Shown piece by piece: positions 28,441-36,407 of a stretch of 64,000 bases of DNA. The first letter of the stretch is position 1. Each line of letters begins with the position of its first letter. Where the stretch lies: NCBI GenBank assembly GCA_009995225.1, contig JAACPW010000006.1, positions 1-64,000 of the forward strand, written 5' to 3'. The DNA comes from Sphingomonadales bacterium (GTDB lineage Bacteria > Pseudomonadota > Alphaproteobacteria > Sphingomonadales > Sphingomonadaceae). Made by a program: the position numbers and the translations under genes. Below the pieces are notes generated by a model, which searched no databases, was not told where the DNA came from, and saw nothing but the letters and a program-made list of their open reading frames with translations.

Positions 28441-29664
28441 TCAGGCCTGGTTCGCCATCTCCTTTTCAAGATTCTGTGCGATCGTTTCGAAAAACTGTTC
28501 CGTCGTCTGCCATGCCTGACCGGGGCCGATCAGCAATGCCAGATCCTTGGTCATGTGACCATTTTCTACGGACTGCACGCAGACCCGTTCGAGCGTTTCG
28601 GCGAATTTCACCACGTCGGGGGTGCCATCGAACTTGCCACGATACATCAACCCGCGCGTCCACGCGAAGATCGAGGCGATCGGGTTGGTGCTGGTCGCCT
28701 TGCCCTGTTGGTGTTGGCGATAATGGCGTGTGACCGTGCCATGCGCCGCTTCAGCTTCGACGGTCTTGCCATCGGGGCTGAGCAGCACCGAGGTCATCAG
28801 GCCGAGCGAACCGAAGCCTTGCGCCACGGTGTCGGACTGCACGTCGCCATCGTAGTTCTTGCACGCCCATACGAACTTGCCCGACCACTTAAGGGCCGAG
28901 GCCACCATGTCATCGATCAGGCGGTGCTCGTACACGATGCCAGCGGACTTGAACTGTTCGGCAAAGCCTTCGGTGTCGAACACTTCCTGAAACAGATCCT
29001 TGAAGCGCCCGTCATAGGCCTTGAGGATGGTGTTCTTGGTCGAAAGGTACACCGGCCAGCCCAGGTTCAAACCGTAGTTAAAGCTGGCGCGGGCGAAATC
29101 GCGGATCGAATCGTCGAGGTTGTACATCGCCATCGCCACGCCGGCGCTGGGGAAGTCGAAAACGTTCAGGTCGATTTTCGTGCCATCGTCGCCATCGAAC
29201 ACAAGGCGCAGCTTGCCGGGGCCGGGAATAAGCGTGTCGGTCGCCTTGTATTGATCGCCAAAGGCATGGCGGCCGACCACGATGGGATCGGTCCAGCCGG
29301 GCACCAGCCGCGGCACGTTGTCGATCACGATCGGTTCGCGAAACACGACGCCGCCCAAAATGTTGCGGATCGTGCCGTTGGGCGACTTCCACATTTTCTT
29401 GAGGCCGAATTCTTCGACGCGCTGTTCATCAGGAGTGATCGTCGCGCACTTCACGCCCACGCCGTACTGCTTGATCGCATTGGCGGAATCGACCGTTACC
29501 TGATCGTCGGTCGCATCGCGGTTCTCGATCGACAGATCGTAATATTTCAGATCGATGTCGAGATAGGGCAGGATCAGCCTTTCGCGGATCCACTGCCAGA
29601 TGATGCGGGTCATCTCGTCCCCATCGAGTTCGACGACGGGGTTGGCGACTTTGATTTTGTTCAT
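28441..29664 (-). CDS. icd: isocitrate dehydrogenase (NADP+)
   Basis: A 407-aa TCA-cycle enzyme of the eukaryote-like homodimeric type: '[14 protein letters not shown]' at the N-terminus, '[20 protein letters not shown]' around the substrate site and '[14 protein letters not shown]' near the C-terminus. ATG 29664 was chosen because it begins the conserved '[18 protein letters not shown]' and is preceded by AAGGATAG. The open frame extends to 29871 only because it reads through non-coding sequence next to the tRNA. Confidence 0.97.
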   Translation of the reverse strand: MNKIKVANPVVELDGDEMTRIIWQWIRERLILPYLDIDLKYYDLSIENRDATDDQVTVDSANAIKQYGVGVKCATITPDEQRVEEFGLKKMWKSPNGTIRNILGGVVFREPIVIDNVPRLVPGWTDPIVVGRHAFGDQYKATDTLIPGPGKLRLVFDGDDGTKIDLNVFDFPSAGVAMAMYNLDDSIRDFARASFNYGLNLGWPVYLSTKNTILKAYDGRFKDLFQEVFDTEGFAEQFKSAGIVYEHRLIDDMVASALKWSGKFVWACKNYDGDVQSDTVAQGFGSLGLMTSVLLSPDGKTVEAEAAHGTVTRHYRQHQQGKATSTNPIASIFAWTRGLMYRGKFDGTPDVVKFAETLERVCVQSVENGHMTKDLALLIGPGQAWQTTEQFFETIAQNLEKEMANQA

Positions 29665-29826
29665 GGCTGTTGCCCTATCCTTCTTGCCCCGTCTGCGCGG
29701 GACTGAATGTGATCGACAGGAAGCTGATTTAGATCCCGCGGGGGCTTTAGCAGAGGAGGGCGACCTTGCAAGGGCAGGGACCCGCAGGCGCAGCGCAAAA
29801 CGCAGGATCAGATGCGGGTGGTTCCC

Positions 29827-29857
29827 AAAACAAAAAAGCCCGCCGGAGGGGCGGGCT
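29827..29857 (-). terminator. terminator after tRNA-Val
   Basis: On the minus strand, an 8-bp perfect stem (29857-29850 with 29844-29837, arms AGCCCGCC and GGCGGGCT) is followed by a T-rich run (TTTTTGTTTTG). It starts 18 nt beyond the tRNA 3' end. Confidence 0.88.
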
Positions 29858-29875
29858 GTTCTGCCAATCAAGCGA

Positions 29876-29950
29876 TGGTGGGCGTAGCAAGGATTGAACT
29901 TGCGACCCCTACGATGTCAACATAGTGCTCTACCACTGAGCTATACGCCC
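29876..29950 (-). tRNA. tRNA-Val (anticodon GAC)
   Basis: Reading the minus strand, a 7-bp acceptor stem (GGGCGTA with TACGCCC) encloses a D arm GCTC/GAGC, an anticodon stem CTATG/CGTAG with loop TTGACAT (anticodon GAC, codon GUC) and a T arm GCAAG-TTCAATC-CTTGC. The discriminator A is followed by an encoded CCA (29878-29876). All arms pair, with one G-T in the anticodon stem. Confidence 0.96.
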
Positions 29951-30029
29951 GCACCATCGGATCGACCCCCTTGAGGGCGGAGGCGGCATTTAACGCAACC
30001 TCCGTAAGGGCGCAAGCGATTCGAAAAAT

Positions 30030-30419
30030 CTAACGCCGAACAGCGTCCGCTTCTTCAAAGATTCGCTCCACCTCCAGCACAAGATCGCGCAGGTGGAACG
30101 GTTTGGACAGAACCTTGGCCGCCGGCTGTTCGCGGCTTGCGCGCAAGGATACGGCCGCAAAGCCTGTGATAAACATCACCTTGGTGCGCGGTGAGATCTC
30201 AGCGCACCGCTGGGCAAGTTCGATCCCGTCCATTTCAGGCATGACGATGTCCGACAACAGCAAATCATAATCGCCGTTTTCGAGCAGCGGCACCGCATCG
30301 GTGCCGCGATCCACGGCGCTGACGAAATAACCGGCATTGGTCAGCGCCCGTTCGAGATAGGCGCGCATGGCGTCCTCGTCCTCGGCGAGCAGGATGCGGG
30401 GGGTGCGTGTCACTGTCAT
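30030..30419 (-). CDS. cpdR: CpdR-type single-domain response regulator
   Basis: A 129-aa receiver domain with no output domain. The phospho-acceptor is Asp57 in 'LLLSDIVMPEMDG', the acidic pocket is 'AEDEDAMRA', and the conserved Lys lies in 'VLSKPFHLRDLV'. The 'VMFITGFAAV' and 'LSKPFHLRDLV' blocks match CpdR, which in unphosphorylated form primes ClpXP to degrade cell-cycle proteins and receives phosphate from the CckA-ChpT pathway. It is divergent from the amidohydrolase gene. Confidence 0.9.
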   Translation of the reverse strand: MTVTRTPRILLAEDEDAMRAYLERALTNAGYFVSAVDRGTDAVPLLENGDYDLLLSDIVMPEMDGIELAQRCAEISPRTKVMFITGFAAVSLRASREQPAAKVLSKPFHLRDLVLEVERIFEEADAVRR

Positions 30420-30557
30420 GATGCGCGCAGTAGCAGAGCGGGTTTAAGAAATCTTTGTGGCTGCGGCCAATTGCTTCCGGACCGGTGCGAATTGCAACGA
30501 TTGTGCGATTATCAGGCTTTGACAGGTCTGCGCAAACCCTTCAGCAAGGATGCCAGA

Positions 30558-31535
30558 ATGTCTGTTATCTCCCGTTCTTCTGGCGCTGGATCAGTCGCCG
30601 TTCGCGCCTGTGTCAGCGGAGGGCGTATTCCGGGCTTGGGCGAAGCGCCTGCGTTCACCTTGACTACGCCGCCGCGCATGAGCCTGCCTGTGCTGGTCGC
30701 CGTTCCGCATGCGGGGCGGTCTTACCCCGATTCCACCCTTGCGCGAATGCGTGACCCTTCACTGGCGCAGCTTCGCCTGGAAGACCGCCATGTCGACCGG
30801 CTCGGCGTCGCGCTTGCACGGGAGACCGGTGCGGCTCTGCTCATCGCGCATGCCCCGCGGGCATTGCTGGATATCAACCGTGCCGAGGACGATATGGACT
30901 GGGACATGGTGCAGGGCGGCCGGCCCTTCGGCTTGCCATCCTCGGCCCCCGGCGCATGCAGCAATGCGCGCGCACGCAGCGGCCTCGGCCTGGTGCCGCG
31001 CCGACTGCCGGGATCAGGTGAAATCTGGCGCGGACGGCTTGCGCCCGATGAATTGGCCGCGCGGATCGACGGTATTCACCGCGCGTATCACGCCGCGCTG
31101 GCGGCGGCCTTGACGCAGATCTGCAACGAATGGGGCGCGGCGCTGCTGATCGATCTTCATTCGATGCCGCCGCTTCGGCCCCCCGAAGGGGAAGCGCGTG
31201 CGCCGGTGTTCGTTCTGGGCGATCGGTTTGGCGCGTCCTGTCACAATGGACTGACAAGCCGGGCGCTCACCCACCTTGAGCGCCGAGATATCCCGGCTGC
31301 GCATAACCGGCCCTATGCGGGCGGCTATGTGCTTGACCGTCATGGCAAGCCGCTGGCGGGGATACACGCGATGCAAATCGAAGTGTGCCGCGCGACCTAT
31401 CTTGACCGGCACATGTCCGAGCCCGGCCCAGGTCTTCCCGGTGTGGCGGCGACGCTGGCGGGTCTGGTTCGCGAGCTTGGTGCCGAAACGGCGCTGCTGG
31501 GTGGACACGACGGTCTGCGCCAGGCTGCGGAATAG
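30558..31535 (+). CDS. N-formylglutamate amidohydrolase family protein
   Basis: A 325-aa hydrolase of the N-formylglutamate amidohydrolase (HutG-like) family. Motifs are 'AVPHAGRSYP', 'EDRHVDRLG', 'ALLIDLHSMPP' and 'NRPYAGGYVLDRHG', which carry the expected metal-binding His/Asp residues. It may release formate from formylglutamate in histidine degradation, but no hut genes are nearby. ATG 30558 is preceded by AAGGA at 7 nt. A longer frame to 30471 lacks a ribosome site. Confidence 0.85.
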   Translation: MSVISRSSGAGSVAVRACVSGGRIPGLGEAPAFTLTTPPRMSLPVLVAVPHAGRSYPDSTLARMRDPSLAQLRLEDRHVDRLGVALARETGAALLIAHAPRALLDINRAEDDMDWDMVQGGRPFGLPSSAPGACSNARARSGLGLVPRRLPGSGEIWRGRLAPDELAARIDGIHRAYHAALAAALTQICNEWGAALLIDLHSMPPLRPPEGEARAPVFVLGDRFGASCHNGLTSRALTHLERRDIPAAHNRPYAGGYVLDRHGKPLAGIHAMQIEVCRATYLDRHMSEPGPGLPGVAATLAGLVRELGAETALLGGHDGLRQAAE

Positions 31536-31554
31536 CCGAAACGGTTTAGCGGGA

Positions 31555-31592
31555 CACAAAACGGGCAGGCGGTCCAAGACCTGCCTGCCCGT
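31555..31592 (-). terminator. terminator between amidohydrolase and SapC genes
   Basis: A 10-bp perfect stem (31561-31570 with 31583-31592, ACGGGCAGGC and GCCTGCCCGT) is followed by TTTTGTG on the minus strand. This fits the end of the minus-strand SapC gene; there is no T run on the plus side, although it could also slow plus-strand transcription. Confidence 0.7.
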
Positions 31593-31641
31593 CATGCATC
31601 ATACGATCTCAGCCGAAGCGTCGTGGCCTCGGCTGATCCAA

Positions 31642-32436
31642 TCAGTTCAGCACAGGCGCTGCGGCGCCTTCGTTTGCCGTGGGCACCTTGCCTTGGGCGT
31701 GCTGGCGCTCAAACAGGGTGCGCATCAGGTTCAAGGAAAACAGATGCGCGTAAATCAGCATCAGCATCCCGTTCTTGGCCAGCTTTTCCAGCGTTTCGGG
31801 CGCCAATTCGCGCACCTTGGCTTCATCGACCATGCGGAAGCCGCGATAGATGAAGGGCTTGTCCGGCATGTCGTTGCGCGTGATCGCGATTTCGCCATCC
31901 ATCAGGATGTCGAGCTTGGCGAGCTCTTGCATAAACAGATTGGTGCGCTGACCGGCTTCTTCAAAGCGACGGCAGAATTCCAGCACGCCTTGGGTATACT
32001 CCGTCGGCTGGCCCGCATCGTCGAACAGGGCGAGACCGTCGTCCATCTTGCCGACCAGACCGGCAGAAGGATCGAAGCACAGCGACATGTCTTCGCTGCC
32101 CTGCTGCAGCTTGGCAAGGAGGAAGGGGTAACGACGCGCATAGGCGGGCAGATACACCAGCTCGTTGATCTTCATGTCATCGCCAACGTAGGTGTTGACG
32201 CCTTCATTCAGGCCAAACAGCGCGATCGGCAGCGGGTTTTCGCCAGCGGTGAAAACGATCGGGAAATCGCGCTGCGCGTCGACGAATTCGTCCGAGGTCA
32301 ACGGGATCGCGTGGGTCGCGGCGAGATAGGCTGCGCTATCAAGTGTGCCTGCCTTCCAGTCCGCGTGGTCGCGGCTGTTGAGCGGCAGAAGGTCCTTGTA
32401 GAACAACGGAAGTTGCGGTTGCGGCGCGCTGGCCAT
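31642..32436 (-). CDS. SapC family protein
   Basis: A 264-aa protein of the SapC family, first named in Campylobacter for S-layer-related genes and common in alphaproteobacteria. Typical segments are 'LPLFYKDLLPLNSRDH', 'EFVDAQRDFPIVF', 'YLPAYARRYPFLL' and 'FRMVDEAKVRELAPETLEKL'. No signal peptide or membrane helix is seen, so it is probably cytosolic. GGAG stands 8 nt before the ATG. It is a single-gene unit with a terminator downstream; molecular function is unknown. Confidence 0.88.
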   Translation of the reverse strand: MASAPQPQLPLFYKDLLPLNSRDHADWKAGTLDSAAYLAATHAIPLTSDEFVDAQRDFPIVFTAGENPLPIALFGLNEGVNTYVGDDMKINELVYLPAYARRYPFLLAKLQQGSEDMSLCFDPSAGLVGKMDDGLALFDDAGQPTEYTQGVLEFCRRFEEAGQRTNLFMQELAKLDILMDGEIAITRNDMPDKPFIYRGFRMVDEAKVRELAPETLEKLAKNGMLMLIYAHLFSLNLMRTLFERQHAQGKVPTANEGAAAPVLN

Positions 32437-32546
32437 GACGTCGTCTCCGAAAAACGGTGGTGGAAAATCCCCTCAGCGGAAACTTGCTACCCCCGCCGAA
32501 GGGGCGGGCCTTAAGGCCTTGGCACCGTGCACGCAAGCCATGCGGC

Positions 32547-34016
32547 CTAGCGGCGCGGCTCGCTATGCAGGAGTTTCCCCGGATTGAGCAGGTTTTGCGG
32601 ATCGAGCGCCGCTTTGACCCGCCCCATCAATGCCAATGCCACCGGGTCGTGCAGGCGGGCGAGTTCATCCACCTTCATTTGCCCGATACCGTGTTCCGCA
32701 CTGATCGAACCGCCCCATTGGGTGACAAGGTCATAGACCCGCGCGCTCACCGCCTTGCCTTCCGCCTCTTCCCACGCGCCGCGCACCGCGCCTGCGGGCG
32801 CAAGCACGTGAAAATGAACGTTGCCGTCGCCAAGATGCCCAAAGGCCACCGCGCGGGTGCCGGGGAAGGCTTCCTCAAGCGCAGGCGCAGCGGCGAGGAT
32901 GAACTCGGGCATCTTTCCGACCGGCACAGAGATGTCGTGTTGCATCGCCGGGCCCCGTGCCCGTTCAGCTGCCGAAATGCCGTCGCGCAAGGCCCAGAAC
33001 GCCTCGGCCTGCGTGTCATTGGCGGCAATCACGGCGTCGGCAATCAGGCCTTGTTCGAGCGCCGCAGCGAGACCGGTTTCGAGCATGTCACGCAAGGCGG
33101 CATCGTCGCTGTTGGGTGAAACGCATTCGATCAGCGCGTTCCATTCATATTGTCTGGCCAGCGGCGCACGGGCGGCAGGCTGATGCGCGAGTACGGATTC
33201 GAGACAATGGGCCGGCACAACCTCGAATCCTTCTAACGCCTCGCCCATTGCGCGTTCCATTTGGCCCAGCAGCGCGCGCGCCGCCAAAATCCCGTCCAGC
33301 CCCACCCACGCCGTCACGCGGCCGATCGGCGCGGGCAACAGTCGCAGGCAGGCCGCCGTGACAATCCCCAGCGTGCCTTCGGAGCCGATCAACACCTGCT
33401 TGAGGTCAAACCCGCGATTGTCCTTTTTGAGCGGCGTCATCAGATCGAGCACCTCGCCGGAAGCCAGCACCGCCTCAAGACCCAGCACCTGCGCGCGCAT
33501 GGTGCCGTGGCGCAGCACTTGCGTACCGCCGGCATTGGTTGCGATCAATCCGCCGATGGTGGCCGATCCCTTGCCGCCGAGTGTCAGGGCAAAGCGCATT
33601 CCTGCCAGATCAGCCGCTTCGTGCAGCGATTGCAGGATGACGCCCGCCTCGCAGATGGCCTGTCCACTCGCGGGATCGACGCTGCGAATGTGATTCATGC
33701 GCCGCAGGGACAGCAGGATCGCCGTGCCGCTCGCATCAGGCGTCGCGCCACCTGCCATGCCGCTGTTGCCGCCTTGCGGGACAATCGGGATACCGTGTGC
33801 CGCGCACAATGTGACCAGGCCTGCGACCTCTGCGGTGGAGGCCGGCGAGGCCAAGGCCAGCGCGCGTCCCGTGTAACGGCCCCGCCAGTCGGTTAGCCAG
33901 GTATCCATCCGTTCCGGATCGGTGGTCAGCCCACGGTCTCCCAGCAAAGCACACGCGTTGGTGAGGAATGCCTCGGTGGAAGCACTGCTGCGAAGAGGTG
34001 GGGCGGGGTGGTTCAT
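32547..34016 (-). CDS. FAD-linked oxidase (GlcD/D-2-hydroxyacid dehydrogenase type)
   Basis: A 489-aa flavoprotein with an N-terminal PCMH FAD-binding domain ('PQGGNSGMAGGATPDASG', about residues 77-94, and 'LGGKGSATIGGLIATNAGG'). The C-terminal FAD-oxidase domain ends in 'FGHLGDGNVHFHV' and 'SAEHGIGQMK'. The family oxidises D-2-hydroxyacids such as D-lactate, glycolate or D-2-hydroxyglutarate; substrate preference cannot be read here. ATG 34016 has GGAAG 5 nt upstream; ATG 34028 is an alternative. Confidence 0.9.
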   Translation of the reverse strand: MNHPAPPLRSSASTEAFLTNACALLGDRGLTTDPERMDTWLTDWRGRYTGRALALASPASTAEVAGLVTLCAAHGIPIVPQGGNSGMAGGATPDASGTAILLSLRRMNHIRSVDPASGQAICEAGVILQSLHEAADLAGMRFALTLGGKGSATIGGLIATNAGGTQVLRHGTMRAQVLGLEAVLASGEVLDLMTPLKKDNRGFDLKQVLIGSEGTLGIVTAACLRLLPAPIGRVTAWVGLDGILAARALLGQMERAMGEALEGFEVVPAHCLESVLAHQPAARAPLARQYEWNALIECVSPNSDDAALRDMLETGLAAALEQGLIADAVIAANDTQAEAFWALRDGISAAERARGPAMQHDISVPVGKMPEFILAAAPALEEAFPGTRAVAFGHLGDGNVHFHVLAPAGAVRGAWEEAEGKAVSARVYDLVTQWGGSISAEHGIGQMKVDELARLHDPVALALMGRVKAALDPQNLLNPGKLLHSEPRR

Positions 34017-34189
34017 TGTTGCTTCCATGCCACAGTCTGCGATCAATTTGCCACCCTTTTGATGCTCTGCCAACGGACAGTTAAGGCACGGTTCAATCGG
34101 TAATGCTAGGCGGATGACGCTCTCGCCGCGACATGTGGCTGGCGCGCGTCTGCCGAACTTTGTGGCTTTCAGGAGAGACCCGTCCGCCC

Positions 34190-34771
34190 ATGCACAGCCT
34201 GTTTGCCCTTACTGCGCCGCTGTCGCTGTTGCTGCCCTTGGCGGCACAGGCGCCAGAAGCGGCAGCCGGGCATGTTCGATCGGCTGCTTTAGCCCCGCAA
34301 TGCGAGGCATCTGCGGCAGGGAACGAGGCAGTCGGTCCGTTCGCCATCAATCCGATTTCGGCGCTGCGCCGTTCATCTGTGGTTCGGCAGGTTCGCATCG
34401 AGCAGCGGGTGGTTGTGCGGATCGCGCCGCAATCGTCCATCACACGCAGGAACTTGCTTGCCGATCTGCCGACGCGGGCCGTTGTTCCTCAGCGATTCGA
34501 AGAACGCGGCAAGGAAAACTGCGTGGCACTCGATGGGATTGCCGGGGTTCAAACCGGCAGTGGCAACCGGCTTGTGCTGTTTCTTCGCGATCGGCGCATG
34601 ATTTCCGTCAACCTTGAAAAATCGTGTCGCGCCCGCGATTTCTACTCCGGCTTCTACGTCGAGAAAAACAAGGATGGACGCCTTTGCGCCGAACGTGACA
34701 AGCTACAGTCACGAACTGGTGCGCGCTGCGAGGTCGGCATGATGCGCGAACTGGTGGAGGTGGATGACTGA
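34190..34771 (+). CDS. secreted hypothetical protein with cysteine-rich C-terminal region
   Basis: A 193-aa protein beginning with a signal peptide ('MHSLFALTAPLSLLLPLAAQA'). The C-terminal half contains 'LFLRDRRMISVNLEKSCRARDFYSGFYVE' and 'DGRLCAERDKLQSRTGARCEV', with cysteines suggesting disulfides. I recognise the pattern as a sphingomonad conserved hypothetical but know no function. The true start could be the upstream ATG 34133; 34190 is chosen for the signal peptide. It ends 142 nt before rhlE. Confidence 0.7.
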   Translation: MHSLFALTAPLSLLLPLAAQAPEAAAGHVRSAALAPQCEASAAGNEAVGPFAINPISALRRSSVVRQVRIEQRVVVRIAPQSSITRRNLLADLPTRAVVPQRFEERGKENCVALDGIAGVQTGSGNRLVLFLRDRRMISVNLEKSCRARDFYSGFYVEKNKDGRLCAERDKLQSRTGARCEVGMMRELVEVDD

Positions 34772-34913
34772 CAGTTGGCGCGAGCGGGCGGGTTTCCTTG
34801 ACTTTTGCGATGATTTGCACGAAAGGCGGGCGGCCTGATGCCGCATTCTTCGCGCGCAGGGCTAACAATCCCGGCAGCAAACCTGCCCGCAATTCTCGGA
34901 CACAACACACCGC

Positions 34914-36401
34914 ATGACTTTCGCCGATCTCGGCCTTTCGCCCGAATTGCTCAAAGCCGTCGAAGACGCGGGCTATACCACGCCCACCGCGATTCAGGCG
35001 CAGGCTATCCCGACCGTGCTGATGATGCGCGACCTGATCGGCATCGCCCAGACCGGCACCGGCAAGACGGCCAGCTTTGTGCTGCCGATGATCGACGTGA
35101 TGGCTTCGGGCCGCCGCCGCGCGCTGATGCCGCGTTCGCTAATTCTCGAACCTACCCGTGAACTTGCAGCCCAGGTGGCCGAGAACTTCGAAAAGTACGG
35201 CAAGAACCACGATCTCAAGATGGCGCTACTGATCGGCGGCGTGCAGATGGGCGACCAGTTGAAGGCGTTGTCCGACGGCGTCGACGTGCTGATCGCAACA
35301 CCGGGCCGGCTGATGGATCTGTTCGAGCGCGGGAAGATCATGCTCAACGGCTGCGAACTGCTGGTGATCGACGAGGCGGACCGGATGCTCGACATGGGCT
35401 TCATCCCCGATATCGAATTCATCTGCTCGAAGCTGCCTGAAACCCGCCAGACGATGCTGTTTTCGGCGACCATGCCGCCGCCGATTGAAAAGCTGTCGAA
35501 GAAGTTCCTGACCAATCCCAAGCGGATCGAAGTCAGCCGCGCGGCGTCGACCAACGCCGATATCACGGCCTTCAAGGTGCCGGTGAAGGCGCGGTCGAAG
35601 AAGGAAACGCTGCGCTGGTTCCTCGAGAATGATCTCGTTGAAACCGCAATGATCTTTGCTAACCGCAAGACCACTGTGCGCGACCTTAATCAAAGCCTTG
35701 CCCGCCTCGGCTTCCGTTCGTCCGAAATTCACGGTGACATGGATCAGTCGAGCCGGATCAAGGAACTCGATCGCTTCAAGGCGGGTGAGGTCAACATCCT
35801 CGTGGCGTCCGATGTCGCCGCACGCGGCCTGGACATCAAGGGCGTGTCTCACGTGTTCAACTACGACACGCCGTGGCACCCCGATGATTACGTCCACCGC
35901 ATCGGCCGCACCGGCCGCGCAGGCGCCAAGGGCCGCGCCTTCACCTTTGTGTCGGAAGAAGACGCCGAGGCCATCGGCAACGTCGAAAAGCTGACGGGCA
36001 GCGCCATCAAGGTGTTTGGCAAGGAAGATGTGCGCGTTGATCTGAGCGCGGCGATTGCCAAGGCCGAAGCGGCCAAGAGTGACGAGCCGAGTCAGGATGA
36101 CAGCGAGGAACGTACCGAACGCAAACCGCGCCGCGCCCGCGAAGATCGCGCACCGCGCGCAGAAAAAGCGCCCCGGGAAGCCAAGGTTGCCCGTGAAGAA
36201 AAGGCGCCGCGCGAAGAAACTGCGCCTCGCGAAGAGCGCAGCGAACGCCCTCGCCATGAAAAGGCCGAGCATCGCACCGACCGCGTCACCGCGACCGAGC
36301 GTGCCAAACCGCGTCGCCGTTACAGCGAAGACGAAACACAGGTCCCCGCAGGCGAATGGAACGGCCCACGACCCAGCTTCCTCGATGTCGGGTTTCGCTG
36401 A
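34914..36401 (+). CDS. rhlE: DEAD-box RNA helicase, RhlE-like
   Basis: A 495-aa helicase: Q motif 'PTAIQAQAIP', Walker A 'AQTGTGKT', 'VIDEADRMLDMGF' (DEAD), 'LFSATMP' and the C-terminal-lobe motif 'HRIGRTGRAG'. The core ends near residue 370. The remaining 120 residues are a highly charged Glu/Arg/Lys tail with repeated 'APREE'- and 'AREEKAPRE'-like units, probably RNA-binding and disordered. It may remodel rRNA or assist RNA decay. The assignment to RhlE rather than another DEAD-box paralogue is likely but not certain. Confidence 0.9.
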   Translation: MTFADLGLSPELLKAVEDAGYTTPTAIQAQAIPTVLMMRDLIGIAQTGTGKTASFVLPMIDVMASGRRRALMPRSLILEPTRELAAQVAENFEKYGKNHDLKMALLIGGVQMGDQLKALSDGVDVLIATPGRLMDLFERGKIMLNGCELLVIDEADRMLDMGFIPDIEFICSKLPETRQTMLFSATMPPPIEKLSKKFLTNPKRIEVSRAASTNADITAFKVPVKARSKKETLRWFLENDLVETAMIFANRKTTVRDLNQSLARLGFRSSEIHGDMDQSSRIKELDRFKAGEVNILVASDVAARGLDIKGVSHVFNYDTPWHPDDYVHRIGRTGRAGAKGRAFTFVSEEDAEAIGNVEKLTGSAIKVFGKEDVRVDLSAAIAKAEAAKSDEPSQDDSEERTERKPRRAREDRAPRAEKAPREAKVAREEKAPREETAPREERSERPRHEKAEHRTDRVTATERAKPRRRYSEDETQVPAGEWNGPRPSFLDVGFR

Positions 36402-36407
36402 GGGCGC

